This document shows positions 1-62,131 of a DNA stretch of 64,000 bases, one piece after another. Where the stretch lies: contig OY482864.1 of the NCBI GenBank assembly GCA_960531495.1, positions 5,041,168-5,105,167 of the forward strand, given 5' to 3'. The notes beneath the pieces were generated by a model. The model was not told the origin of the DNA. It saw only the letters and a list, made by a program, of their open reading frames with translations, and did not search any database. Source of the DNA: Zeus faber. Lineage: Eukaryota > Chordata > Actinopteri > Zeiformes > Zeidae. Position 1 is the stretch's first letter. Each line of letters begins with the position of its first letter. A program made the position numbers and the translations under genes.

Positions 1-2290
1 GTCTTCTCACTGCATGTTCCTGTCCTCGCCTTCTGCTCTACAATTCTACACAAATTCAAAACAACGTATTCATGTTGTATAATCTTCACTACTTTAAGAA
101 ACTTCCTTGATCACAGAATAACCCTAGGACAGATTTTTTATTTTATTTTTTTTATGAAGTAACTGATACTTCTGTTACTTTTAAAACACTAACTTTAGTT
201 TTGGGTTTTTTCATGTTAAATTATTTCATCAATTTACTTAATCAGGTACACCATCTGGCAAGTAATACTTCTAAAGTAAAAATATTCAGTACTCTCCCAC
301 TGCTAAATCTTTTTCAGGTCCAGTGATTAATGTCTGGGGTGGGGTCTTAAGGGCACTACAGCAGCAATCCATTGAGCATATGTGACTATTAGGGGGGGGA
401 AGAACACTCAACCTGGAAAACATGTGGAGACAACCAGTGTGCTTAGTGTTGTGCAATTTTCTGGCTAGCAACTAATTGCTGTACTTTGTGCAATGCCTAT
501 CTTTAAAAAGAATTGAACAGTTGCATCAATTTTGTTTAGTTTGAACGTCTCTTCCTTCCTCAGTCAGCAGTAGATGTCATAAGGTAATGGTACTGTTCAC
601 AAAATAAAAGTTGTGTTTTTGGAGAATGCATTTACTTGTATTTTCACTAAATACACAACCTTGCTCCAATAATTTCATTTATTTCATGGATCCTGGTACT
701 TTGAATGTTTATCTAGACCCATTTCAATGTATTCTGTTGCACGCAAACCCTGAGTGTCGACGAGTAATGATTGAGTGCAGGAAAAGCGTGGGAAATAAAG
801 GTCTTTGAGGGCTTGTTGATTCAAGAGAGACAGTCTGTTGTTCATTGACTGATAACAATCAGTGTGGGTCGGGCAGCGCTTTTGTGTCAATGTTTTGACG
901 TGTGTTGGTGTGAGTTGTTTAGGTCGAGCCTGTGTTTTGAGTTCAGTTTCGGCTTTCAGTAGACACATCTGCTTCACCACTGTTAACTTGGCCAATTGCA
1001 AAATTCTGTGCTTGATCAAGTTATAAAACCATTAAATCATTAAAAATAAAAAGCACACATTCAGTAAAAGACTTCTATGTAAGTGAAAGTACAAGATGTA
1101 CAGCGGAGAAAGAACACAACGCCAGTGGTTGACATTGCCTACTCTGAAAAACAGCCATTTGTGTGGGGGTTGGGGGCGGGGCAACTCATGTGCTTTATGA
1201 CCCAGGGAACCTTTGCTCTTTCTTTGTGCCCATCTTGCCTCTGAATCCTCCTTTTTTCCTCCATCCTCATCTCTTCACTCACTCACAAAACACACAAAAA
1301 CACGCGCACACACACATTCTTGTACTGGTATCAAAGTGAGGGCCAAGTAAATACCCCTGGTAAGTGAGGACCCATGTTTCTGGTGCACTTCTCAACCAAA
1401 TAATTGTAAATTCGGAGATCGGGCACAATATATTACACAATTTGTTTCTCAAAAACATAGTAAAACACACACGCATGCGCACAAACACTTTAAAGCCAGG
1501 TAATGGCTGCATACACACATGCGCACATGCACTTTTGCCACCTGCCATATGAAGGCGGTGTTTTATTGCACCTGTGATCTTCTTCTGCAAACAATGGTTG
1601 TTATTCCCACAGGTTGATCCTCTGCAAATTAAGACACCTGATCTTTTCAAAGAGTCCAAGTGACTCACCGCGTCAACCTGGAACAAACAAAAGGTTTAAA
1701 GCTCCAGAGAAACCCCTTTGAGTAACCACCGCCCTGTACTATCCACTTATCCGAAAACAAGAAATGTAAATCAAAAAAAACTGTCAGGATAATGGAAAAA
1801 TAAACCTGAAAAGTTTAAGCAGTATAAAGGTGCAACATTTAAACGGCATAAGCCTGAAGAATTTAAGCAGTACAAACACGATGAAGAATAAACAAAGAAA
1901 AAAACCCAACCAAACTGTCTTTTGTAGGACATTATTGACGATAGACCTTCTGTTGACTGGTATGTGGGCTGATGTCTATTAGGTGCTAATAATGTTTATA
2001 GTTCATAAAATTTCATGGGCCTGGGCTGAGAACCCCACCTCTCCCAGAACACTCTTTGTGCAGACACCGGTTGTACATTAACCACTTAACCTGTGATTTA
2101 GCTGGAGGAAGCCAGTGTAATGTTAAGGACTCAATGGATTACATGAGAACAGCTAAGGAGCTTGAATTTATAACCAAGGAACATTTTTAGGCCCATTAAG
2201 GGTAATTTGTTTTGCTTCATTGGCAGGGACTTGAAACTGTTATTGGACAATTTGTAGGAATTCTCACCAGGACGCACAAAGGAACTCCAA
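1..2290. other. Intergenic region upstream of gucy2c
   Basis: No exon of a recognisable gene was found on either strand. The open frames here are short and show no family similarity. The sequence is AT-rich with a few CA-rich patches near 1,280-1,320. A dispersed repeat shared with 55,830-55,880 starts near 1,318. A TATA-like string (TTTATAA) lies at about 2,167, some 120 bases before the gucy2c start codon. It could belong to the gucy2c promoter, but nothing confirms it. Confidence 0.5.
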
Positions 2291-25623
<23,333 letters not shown>

Positions 25624-26146
25624 GAGTCAACGCCGGTTGTTGAATTTGTTCCAAGTCACACTTCTCCGGTGATGTTCTGTACCATGCAGCGCATCTGCTC
25701 GTGGAGAACAGCGCTGTGGAGGCCCAGAGGAAGCGACGATGGCTCAATACGATTGTAAGAGCTTTACCTTAATCAATGTCTACGGGAAGGATTAAGTATT
25801 ACCCAATGGTAACTGAAGGAAACAATGGAACAACCCATGCAGATATCCCCCCAAAAAATTTTGATTTTAATTTGATCGCCAAAGCAAGGAATCAAATGGC
25901 AGTTTTGATCCAAGTGGAATGGGGGGGGGGGGGGTTTGTATATTTTATATATATTTTGAGTTTAACATTTGCCAGCCTCAATGATTTTCAAATTGTGGAC
26001 TCTTCACTGAGATTTGAATTGTGTTCCTGTTCCATATAGAGATAACACTCTTCCATTCCTATATTTTACTCAATAACTTTAGTCAGGAACTGCACTATAT
26101 GTCATAATAACTTGTAATAGAATTAAAATCGGATCAAAATTATTTC

Positions 26147-26450
26147 AAAACAAAGGATGTTACAACTTTGTTTTTGATAATAATGGCAACTTTAATTTAC
26201 AGTGAATCATTTTGTTTTTGTCTTCCACCACGGGGGGTGGGCATCATTGTACATGGTACAGGAAATACTGACTTGCAGTTACAGGGACCGACAGTCTCAA
26301 AACAAAGGATGTTACAACTTTGTTTTTGATAATAATGGCAACTTTAATTTACAGTGAATCATTTTGTTTTTGTCTTCCACCACGGGGGGTGGGCATCATT
26401 GTACATGGTACAGGAAATACTGACTTGCAGTTACAGGGACCGACAGTCTC
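26147..26450. repeat. 152-bp perfect tandem duplication
   Basis: Copy 1 is 26,147-26,298 and copy 2 is 26,299-26,450. Each begins AAAACAAAGGATGTTACAAC and ends GACCGACAGTCTC. I saw no difference between copies, indicating a recent event, or an assembly artefact. It lies just before the likely gucy2c poly(A) signal, so it may lengthen the 3' UTR. Confidence 0.9.
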
Positions 26451-28463
26451 GCCAAACATTGCTGACATATTTTAGCGGAGGCAATAAAAGTCCCACATCA
26501 GGCCTTCGTCCTACGGTGTCCTACGGTGTCCGGCTGCATTCCGCTGGGTCATGGTGTATTTTACAAAGTACTTTGACACCTCCCCGGCTTTCAGAGCGGT
26601 AGAATAAGAAAACAAACTCCAGCACAAGATCAAGCTTTCTCTGTGTACAGCTTTCTGATAATGTATACACTTTAAACATTTAATTCAATGTAAAAAGCAG
26701 CAGCAACCACTCAAATTTTATAAAAAAAAAAAAAGAAAAGATGAACAGGGGACAAGAGGCCCAGCTGGGGAATAGGGGATGAAGTTCTGAATGGTAATGA
26801 ATGGAGGTGAAACTCAAGACATGCAAATTGATTTATAAAGCAATTAATTACACACATTTATACCCTGTAGCAGGAAGGTTGGTCATCTAGTCTTGAGGAA
26901 ATAGGGCCCATTTCGAGGAGCCTGATAGGAGTTCAACAGTAGCCTATTACAATGTCAAAGTAAAAAAAAAACAATGTCAAAGTTTGTCCAGCTAGTCAAA
27001 TATTAAAGCAACCAAGTAATAATAAAACAGAAAAAATATAGTAAAAAATAACCTCGAAACTTTTTTTGTTTTGAAATGTAACATAAAACGTAATCAATTT
27101 CTTACCAAATAAATTAACAGCTAAACCCGTAAAGAAAAAGGAGACTTTTTTTTTTTTTTTACAGCATCAGAGCCATATAGATACAAAACAGTTTGCGTCT
27201 CGCGCTCAACAAAAAAAGGTCCATAATGCACCACTGTCATCTGTATCAGCCCATCTCAAATGAAAACGTATCTTTAATTTTTACATGCCTGCACATGGTG
27301 TTCTTTTTCATTATTTTCAGAGTTGGGAAAATCCGGGTTCAGAAAATAAAACGCCACTCGGGGATTTTGAGTCAACCGTGTGGATTTTCTCGTTTGCGTC
27401 CGCCCAGAGGTCCAACTAGACTAGAGAGAAGAATTGGCTGATCAGTGCATGGCTGGAGCAAAAATATGGCAGGATGTAAAACATATATACTTTCTGGACC
27501 TGGAATTTTCCACCTCAGTTTTTTTTTTTTTTTGCTGCTTGTAGTCAAGGCACACGATGATCCACATAAGAAAATACAAATGACATGCAAGACCACCAAA
27601 AAAAAAAAAAAAAAAAAAAGATTACCTATCTGCTCAAGTGTTGTTCTGACAATCTCTACATAGCTACTTCGTGCTGATTTATCTCCACTGAAGACAACCC
27701 GATTTTATTACCACGCCGTGATTGACTACTGAATTCCGACAGCCTCATCATAAAATGTATTGCTAACGTTCCAAGGACAACCAGGATTATTCTGTATTCC
27801 GTTATTAAGCAATTCATATTTATATATACACACACCACACACACTTGCGCATATGACAACGGTAATTGCAGCCTACTATTCCACCACGTACAAAAAGGTT
27901 GTTGTCCCTCTGATTAATTAAAAACTAACTTTCATCTCGACAGATCCCAGATTGTCAATCATACTAATACTGATTGCCTATTGCTTCTATGAGTATGTTT
28001 TCTTTTTTTATTTTTGCGGTAAAAGACCTTTAACCCGCACCGTAGTTGAGTCAGCGTTGCCCTGTGGCGGCCATGTATGGCGCTGACCAATAGGGGGCGC
28101 CAACCGCCAACACTGAATCTCAATATCATCGTTTGCTGACATGGAAAGGAGCATTATTCATCATATATGGATCTGTGTGGGAAGCAGAACCCTGGGAGCT
28201 CGTAGGACTAACGTGACTAATGTATTACATTAATTTGTGCTTCATATTTTTAAATATGGAAGCCTTCCTTTGATAAATTAAGTCCCCCCCCCCACACACA
28301 CACACACTTACAAGAGATAATCCATGAGGAAATTTCTGCCGTCTGTAGAAATAGAATGCACTGTATGAGAGAGGGCCGTCTGGCAAAACTTGGAGTAGGA
28401 CATGGAAGATGGCAAGAGATTCTGCTTTCCTTTCGATCCTATGAACTGTTTCTTACACACACT

Positions 28464-28590
<127 letters not shown>

Positions 28591-29635
28591 TTCTTGCCGG
28601 AGTGACAGTGTGAGAGAACACTGAAAACCCGCACGCACACACACGCACGCACACACACACGAGGAGCATGGACGTCCCTTCGCGATGCACTGGCAGTGTG
28701 TTTTTTCACTCGCAGCCCGGGGGCTTTGGGGGAACAGAAAGCACAAGTACAGTGTGCCTTTGTGTGTACAGGGAATGTGTGGGTGGGGTTTCGTGTCTAA
28801 ATGGGGTCCCCGTGGTCCCAGATCTGCAAAGTCATAGAGTCTGCTGCACATGCTGACTCACAAGCTACAGAATGCTTTTTGTCTTTGTATTATTTCCACA
28901 TTTACCCAACCCCCCCACCACTTCCTCATACCACACTAAAACAAAACAATGGTTCAAATTTCAGGAATATTCATATCAGTCTTCTGTTCAACGTGCTTTA
29001 ATTTGGATCTTTGGTCAAAATTTACTAAGCTTCCCTACCTGTTCTTGGCAGAAGTTTTTTTTTTTTTTTTGTAAACACCATTACAGTGTACATCGATACT
29101 GAAGTCATAAGTCAAAACACCCCCCCCCATGATGAAATTAAAAGTTCCACCAATATTGCTCAAAGTGTGTCAGTCTGTTTTTTTTGTTTGTGATAATCTT
29201 TTTTTTTTAATGAAATACATAATCGATAAAAAGGGCAACGATGCTACAGATGCAATTTCCTGATGAATCCACCCGACACAGACACACCATATACAAAGAT
29301 GTGTATAATAAAAATCAAAACCGAGAAAAAATAATAATAAAAATTGTCCGCTGTTTTTGTGTTTCTTTTACGTCCTGGAACCATGGATCTGGAAAAGCCC
29401 GAGAAAGGGAGAACAGAAGTTAGCTGGCATACATGCATAGCTGTGTTACATACTAAGCTTGAACGTTGGTGACAGTAATGGAAATGGCGACAGGATGGCA
29501 AAGAAAAAAAGATTGTTATAGATGTCTATGGTTGTTGAAAACATAAAAAATAAAAAAAAATACATAAACAAAACACACATACACACACCACAGAACAGTG
29601 TCCGCAGGTGCGAGGCCATTTGAAGCCTCGAAATC

Positions 29636-29884
29636 TCAAAAAAGACGTCTTTGCAAGTATTCATCTGTGTGGTGTGCCAAGGCTCTGTAACGTGAGTGTA
29701 AAAGAAGGAAATTGAGGAGGTGCTTGCCGTAGTACGACCGCCGCAAAAGATCAGGGATATTCAGCGTCACGGCATCGGTAATTTGAACCCGCATGGGGGT
29801 GTGGTGTGGTGGGGAGGCGGACGACTCAATCAGAATGTCGAAAGATGACGGTTCACGACTGGACCAGCTCACACAGGCAGACAC
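29636..29884 (-). other. Unassigned open frame (possible exon or UTR)
   Basis: An 82-codon minus-strand frame has balanced, non-repetitive composition, including RVQITDAVTLNIPDLL and HLLNFLLLHSRYRAL. An acceptor-like CAG lies within it (minus strand, about 29,870). I do not recognise the product. It lies in the direction of kctd17 transcription, 1.2 kb past its candidate last exon, so it could be an alternative terminal exon, 3' UTR or chance. It cannot join the known kctd17 exon 5 directly without a phase change. Confidence 0.25.
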
Positions 29885-30870
29885 GCAAGGGGCCGCTTGG
29901 TTGTGCCAAAATTAAAACCACCCCCATTCAAATTTTTTCGCCTCAAAGGTGAGCGTGTTGAATAGGGTTAAATCTCCATTATGAATGCTACTAGTTCCCT
30001 TGATAAATTTGTCCATAGAATACTGGGAGAGAGAACAATTGAAGTCCATTTCAACACATTTTGATAACAAATAAATCTTGTTTTTTTTTTACGCGGTTAA
30101 TAAGCAATTCTTCAACTTTCTATCCATTCTCCTGAAAATAAGCATGTGGTTATGTCCCCAATCGTGTCCTATTAGGATCTCCTTACCGCCCCTCCTTATC
30201 TCAGTCGGCATTTTAATTTCTCAAATATTTAAATATTTGCATGACAAATTTGAAGTTTGATGTACACAAGAAAATATCCACATTTACGGAGGCCCACTGT
30301 GCAGAGAACTGGTTGCTCGATGCATCGCCATGGAACACCCCTGATCTTTACTGCAGTGGCGCGCACACACGCACACTCACTCACTCACTCACTACGGGTT
30401 CCAAGTCGCTAGCGTGGATCCTCACCCATTCTCGTCTCTCTTTGGAACAACGAAAACGATTCCCTCATTCTCTAAGCCACTCATTGGGTGTGGTTACTCT
30501 CCCTGCCTCTCGTTCCGCCTCATCCCCATCATCACCACCACCACCTCCATCATCCTCCTCATTCTCCTCCTCCTCCTTCGTCGCCTCCTCCTCCTGCACC
30601 TCTGCCGCCTTTGTGTGGCACAAAGAAAAGAACAAAAAACAAGACAGAAAATGACAAAAAAATGAAGAACCGATGATTTGTTGGTGAGGAAAAGGACATG
30701 AAGACAGAGACAGAGTACGGAGAGGCTGGAAAGAAATGGTTGGGGAGTGTATGTGTTTGTGTCAATAATGGAAGGAATGTGCTTGTGAGTGACATTTGAG
30801 AGGCTTGTGACATTTGGATGCAGGAATAAAACACTCACATCAACATCAAGTGGGAGATAACCTCCCTTCC

Positions 30871-31008
<138 letters not shown>

Positions 31009-31020
31009 TTTCATAGTTTT

Positions 31021-31137
31021 TTAGCTCCTACTCCAGTGCAGAGAGTAACTGGCAATAGAGGAACCTTCAGATTGGTCCAGACGTACAGTAAGTCCACGGT
31101 CCCTCGGACTGAGTCCGCCCAGTTGAGCTGCATCGCT
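31021..31137 (-). CDS. kctd17: Candidate last exon of kctd17
   Basis: On the minus strand an acceptor (CACCCAG) precedes a frame in the phase needed after exon 5. It starts SDAAQLGGLSPRDRGL and runs 38 codons to TAA. A donor-like GTACGT after 17 codons could instead make it an internal exon of 51 bases. Joined to exons 1-5 it would give about 300 residues, near the usual KCTD17 length. No similarity to the variable KCTD17 tail can be claimed, so it rests on phase and position only. Confidence 0.3.
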   Translation of the reverse strand, partial: SDAAQLGGLSPRDRGLTVRLDQSEGSSIASYSLHWSRS

Positions 31138-31724
31138 CTGGGTGTGGACCAGCTCACGAACACTCAGCGGTAATAAAAAATAACCAATAAAAATAAAAAA
31201 ACAATAAAAATAGTATTTTTATTGTAGATGTATTTCATTTATTTTATTTTCCGACGTTAATTCAATGAAACAAAAAGTCCCCGTATGGTGTCCTGATGCA
31301 AGCCTGTGCCTTACGAAAGTCGAAACCAACTTTTAAATCACATCTTGTAGATCTAATATGAGTGAAGATTTCGCAACTGGATTGATTATTTCTCGCATCA
31401 AATTTGTTCAGAAACAGATTTTAGTGGACTGATAAGGTGAAATAAGTGAAAATGACGGCAAAAATACAACACGGAACTCACTCTGAAACCCTGTTGGATG
31501 ACGTCACTTCAGATTTCCAGTGTGGTGCGAATACAACCAGAAAAAAAGCTCTTGAAGGTATTTAGTTCTCAGGGGACCTCCCTAGTTTCTAGTTTGCGTC
31601 AGGGAGCACAACTGTTCGGTGAGAAAATGCCTATAGAGTGTGTTTACATGCACATCAATTCCCCAATTATTGGAAATAATCACAATAGGAGAGCGTGTGC
31701 GTGTGTGCGTGCGTTGACCCTCAC

Positions 31725-56446
<24,722 letters not shown>

Positions 56447-58952
56447 TTGGGGGAGGAATCGCTGCGGACACGGGGGCCCGAGGAGAACCGCGGGAGGGGG
56501 GTCTTCGCGTCCGCCGCTTCCTCTCTGCGTCTCGCCGGAACGAATAGGCCCCGCCCCGCCCCTGGCCCCGCCCCTGACCACGCCCCGTCCTTTCCGAGTC
56601 TTGTGGGACTTGTAGTTTTCCTTCTCTCTCTTCAGCGTCAGAAAAAGGTTTTTTTTTTAAGTGCATTTTCAATGTACCGACCAGGATCCCACACAATCAC
56701 GCACAAAGAAACATACAAAATGATTAACAATCTAAACGCAAGCTAAAAAGGCGAAATACATGAATATGCAGAATGTGCACGAAGCAACTGCTACTCCATG
56801 CAACTTCTGTACATGTACATATTAATTATGTAATAAATAACACATTTTGTTATTTATTATCTCATTTTAATTTGTAATTCTTTCTCAACTGCACTGTTTC
56901 TTGCTGCTGTAACGCCAGTCTTTCCCTCCGGAGAAATCCTATTATTATCTTATTTTATCTTATTTCTTTCTTATAAATTGAAAGGGCATGGCAGGGGCTA
57001 ATCGGCAGTATGGTTGCATTGATTATGAGGACTGGGTGTAAAGTAATATATAGTAATATACATCTATAATTATTTATTCATTTGTATTTTTGTGTCACTC
57101 TGGGCATTGAGTAGTTTTATTCTTACTATGTTTTTTTTATACATATATATATATGTATACCACTCTCATTGAACACCCTCAACGCTATTCCACAATCACT
57201 AGACGGCCAAGTAAATAATAAAGCAGACTTTTCCTTCTAATAAGTACACAGTGCTACTGTGGGGCCCTTGTGAGACTGCATTCCCTTTGGGAATGTATCA
57301 TCTTACGGGCTAGGGCCAAACAGACTGTTCATTTACTGTTAAATACCCCCATGTGTTCACTCAAATGGTAATTACAATCAATGCAGTTTGCTTGATTACA
57401 CTGGGGTCATTGCCTATAGATCAAGCCTAGCTATTGACGCACAAACAGACGGATGGTGTCAAGGGTGTTTTTCTGCTTTCTGATTAGGTTCTTTAATTGT
57501 ACAAATAACACACAATATAAACTCGATAAACAGGTCCTATTGTCTTTCTAAACAATCAACAACAACAACAATATTAGCAATAATAATGATAATAATTGTA
57601 TTATTATTATTATTATTATTAATAATAATAATAATAATAATAATAATGGTTATTATAATAATGATGTGTACTTTTGAACATTTACCTCTGAAAGTTTGAT
57701 AATGTCATATAGTGCCGGGTGTAAATTTTACACATCGACATATCAACATAATGTACCTGACAGAGATTAAGAGCCTGGGACTCTTCAAGGAGCACAGTCC
57801 TACTAACTTCCACAAATATATATATATTTGTAAACATCTCACAATTCTATTAATAATTCCAATAGACAACAGTTTGAATAAAACTTAATCACAATCTTTC
57901 ACCCACTCACCCAGCCAGAAGATGAAGCTATAATTGATTTCTCAACTGAAAAATCTCCTGCATCGAAACTCCAATTTTGAGCTAAATTGGTGCACGCGTA
58001 TGCAGGCACATATGGTCCCTTACTCGTCTTATTCCTACATAGTTTGACCAGGTACCATCAATTTTGCCCTGAAGCATCTATGAACTATGCTCATCAATTT
58101 CTCTTAAAACATATATTTTCTAAATTATTTTTTATCTTGAATATATGAGTCAATAAAGTTGAAAGATGGTATGACCCAAAAGGAATGGGCACATGGGCAA
58201 AAGCACTATACCCTAAACCCACAGGGTGGGGGGGTACCCCAAATTGTGCATCTCTTAATCGGATGGAACCTGTCAGCAAATTAGTATTATTCAAAAGTAT
58301 TCTTCAAAATACCAAAATTGGTCAAAATGAAGTCCAGTTGCTGTTTGGAACATTGCCATTCAACTTCCTGAGAATGATGAGACCCAGCAGACAGATTTGG
58401 AACATTCCGAACAGGTTTTGCCAAAAACCCATTGAAACCATTGATGTGAGGCTGTACCTAGTTTTTTGGTCCATATTCTACTCCTGTTGAACCTATGTTT
58501 AATAAATCTGTTTTATGATGAATGTCTAAACTACTCATATTCTATTCGCACACACTTTGACAGACTCAAATCCTTACTTTCGGCCATCATTTTTGTATTT
58601 ACTTTCTCAGTTCTACTGTATTATTCCTGAGAAAGATTGTTTATTATTATTAAAGACTTAGTACAGGTATTCAATATTCTCTGTTCAATCAAGTTGTATC
58701 AAATATGGAATAAGTTAATGAGATTAATACAAAATTACAACATTATAGTGCAGAGGTAGATTGTTAGTGGCGTACAGGAATAACCCAGTGGTCATAAGAG
58801 GTCGGGGTTGGAAGGCTTCGTTTTAAAAGCTACCTTACAGACTTACAGTGCCATAACAAGCAAGATTGGTAAAAGAAGACGTGACAGCAAGATTAGGATT
58901 TCAGATTTGAATTTTGGTGAGAATTAGAGCAGCTTTTCTTTTTCACAGCGTG
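56447..58952. other. Intergenic region between plbd1 and kctd17
   Basis: The left end holds the kctd17 5' flank. The rest is AT-rich with an ATT/AAT microsatellite at about 57,599-57,650. A minus-strand AATAAA (plus-strand TTTATT at 58,640) is a candidate plbd1 poly(A) signal, about 310 bases past the stop. Nothing else is recognisable. Confidence 0.5.
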
Positions 58953-59152
58953 TCAGGGTTGGTAGAGGGAAGGCCTCACGGTGATGAAGGTGAAGTTGTA
59001 CGACGGCGGCAGGTCCTGATGCGCCATCTGGTTGAAATGCTCCCACGAGAACGGGCGCAGACCCCCTTGCGTGGTGGGACCGTTTATCACCTCAGCAACC
59101 AGTTGGCAAGCCATGTGGTAGTCTGTCACCTGTGCTGTGTGAAAGAGAGAGA

Positions 59153-59209
<57 letters not shown>

Positions 59210-60656
59210 CAATGATAGAGTGTGGTGTGATGGAGGAATTTGAGTGTGAAAGTAAGAGAAAGCAAAGAGACAGACATGTTTTTTTAAGTTGCAAATTTCA
59301 TTGACGTACCATCAGGTCAGGGACTACTCTCATACTCTAACCTCTGACCTTGGTGTCGTAGCATCCTCCAGGAGTCGGCCGCCTCGCTCTCAGGTCATTA
59401 CGGCAACAGACAGTTTTACACGGGTGTCCCTTGGTGTAGGGATCTCTCTTGTAGTCTGGGGAATTAATCAAATTGTATCTTGATCCCGAAATAGTATCAT
59501 TAGTCTCAGTTGAGAAATTTAAACCTAAGAGTTAAACAGAGGACCTTTTTCTGAATTTAACTGAATTGCATATTGAGGAATTTAGCATTGTAAAAAGGTA
59601 CTCCATTGCTTAAATGTGGTCTGTTTTATTCCATCCTAACACTGAAATCAATATTTCTGACAGAAAACTCTTACTTAAAAATGATCTTTAGTTATTTTGC
59701 ATTGTTTCCGGTTGCGGTGGGCTCTACTGCTCATCACTCCCGGAAAAGGTGTAAACATAGGCCATACTTAGTGAGCTAGAATTATAGGAGTGATGAGCTG
59801 GACAGAAGAGTAGAGCCCGACAGGTTGATGCAGAAAAGGTGGAGGGAGCGCAGCAAGCAAGCAGGCAGAAAATTAAGCAGCAAAGCAGATAGGGAAGGGG
59901 GAATTGAATTAAATACGCCAACCCATCAGGGCATGGAAGCATGTGGCGCCGTCAAGTTGTCTGACAGAACTAGCTCCGCAAGCAACGCCTCATTTCATTT
60001 ACTCATTTGTTATAATGATGTAATTTACATTCTTAATGAATAAAATTTAAATATATTTTAATATAAACTCAATGTCCAATAAGCCTCATGTGAAGGAGAT
60101 ACATGTTTCAAAATAAAAGCGCACCGATAGCGATCCTGCTCCTTGCAGCACCTACTGTTGTATCTCATGATGTGCTTCAGGGAGCGCAGGCTGGACACCT
60201 TGGCCTGGTCCCTGCGGAGGATTTTGGCACGCGGGCAGAGGTCGTAGGAGAAGTCCTCCCCATAACGTCCCCACATTTCACCATAGCCACTCAGGTTGTA
60301 GATGTCCGTGTGACACGGAACGTTGTATGACGGCCAGTAACCTACCACCAAAAAAGACCTTGAGGAGATGGATTAACCTCCTACACAGGTAAATTACTTG
60401 TTTTATTATGATCAGTGTTTCCCAATCTTTTTTCTTCCAATGTTAGAAATATGTATAACTGTGCTTATTGTTATGTCCTACCCAGGGTGTAAGGATCTAG
60501 GATTTAATCAGGGACTAAGCCCAAGGGGAAGCTCAGGGTAAGGGGGGAGGGGGCTCCGTTATCCACTGTGCTTTTTTTAAAATACATCTAAAATAAAAGA
60601 GCACAGATCGCAAGGGCCCGGACCAGAGGCCAAATGACAAGCCCTGTAACCGCTGA

Positions 60657-60719
<63 letters not shown>

Positions 60720-62077
60720 CTCGCGCTCCCACAAAATGTGCACGTGCCAAGTAGTGTGAAGTAGATCTGCTGTTTGAATGACACCCAGAGGACCCAAAAC
60801 GTACATGCATTTTTTTTATCAACAATATCATATTGGGCTTTAATGCATGATCGGAAAGACATGAATAGATCCAATGTTTTTTTTTATTATTCTTATTTTT
60901 GTATTAAAAAAAAATTGTATCTAGGGCTATTCATTACACATTCGGGGCTGATGCCCCAGATAGCCACCCCTAACGACGCACATTGTGGCCTATTAATAGA
61001 TTGTGATGCAAGTCTGACAAACGATTCGTTAATAGGGAACAAATCTGTCAAATTAGTCTGTAGTCCAGAGTTACTCCATCAAGAGTTGGCGAGCGAGGTG
61101 ATTTACAAACTGAAAATAATTAGTGAGGAATAAATTAAAGTCCAATAAAAAAAAAGATTCAGGCACAATTTATGTGACTGATTCACTCTTGTGACTATCA
61201 AAATCAATTATTTTGACTGAGTGAGTGCAATTTTCTAGGTCCAGCTTTATTTCTCACCATATTGTGTTTCACTTGTTTGCTGTTCATATTTCAGTTTAGT
61301 CCTTTCTGCTTTTTGTTTTGTGAGGTGAGATCTTTTTGAAAGCTCCTAAGATTGCCAGGAAAAAATGGCTTATTATGCCTATTCTTTTTGCTATTTTGCT
61401 GTCTTTATCCAAAAATCGTATTAAATTTTCTCTCGTAATGTTCCATTACATTTTTAATAAATTACACAAAGCTGATGTCTGTACTGAGGAAAAGCTCAGA
61501 GATAGGGGAGTAAGGAACACATCCTGTGGGTAAAGGTCACGCAGAGAAAAGAGAGTGAGATAAGCACATCATCCTTTTAGAACATCTTCAGAGTTAGGAA
61601 AGAAACCAATTATCCGCCCGCTTATCCGTCCAGTGTTCTGGTTTCATATCTCTATGAAATACGATGCACGATCAGAGTCAATGGAGCTGTTTACCAAGTA
61701 AATCCAGATCCAGCCATTCTTAAAGTTATTAACCTTCTGATTTGTTTAATTCTTACAATGACTCATCGCTTATGTATCCGCAAATTTAACAGCGCCACGT
61801 CACTGATGTTCTCTGTGCCATGTAATTGATTCGGCAAAATAATTGTGAGCGTTTATTCGGGGTTTGTTCATACAGGGAATTTCAAATTAAACGTAAGGAC
61901 TTTCAATTACAATTTATCTGTTCATAATGACTCTACTTAAAAATACACTGTAATCAGTGTATTTGAAACATTTCAATAAACGTGAACGCATTCAATTAAC
62001 GCATTTTCATTAAAATCCATGCAAATACAGGAGTCACCTTTAAAGAGAATACTTCTAGGTTGAATACTTCTATTTGA

Positions 62078-62131
<54 letters not shown>

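Noticed and set aside
30488..30676. Pro/Ser-rich or Arg-rich small protein
   Set aside because: Derived from CTC/TCC triplet repeats, open on both strands, without a plausible splice context.
58094..58490. Frames on both strands at 58.1-58.5 kb
   Set aside because: No recognisable motif, no splice context; most likely chance or UTR of plbd1.
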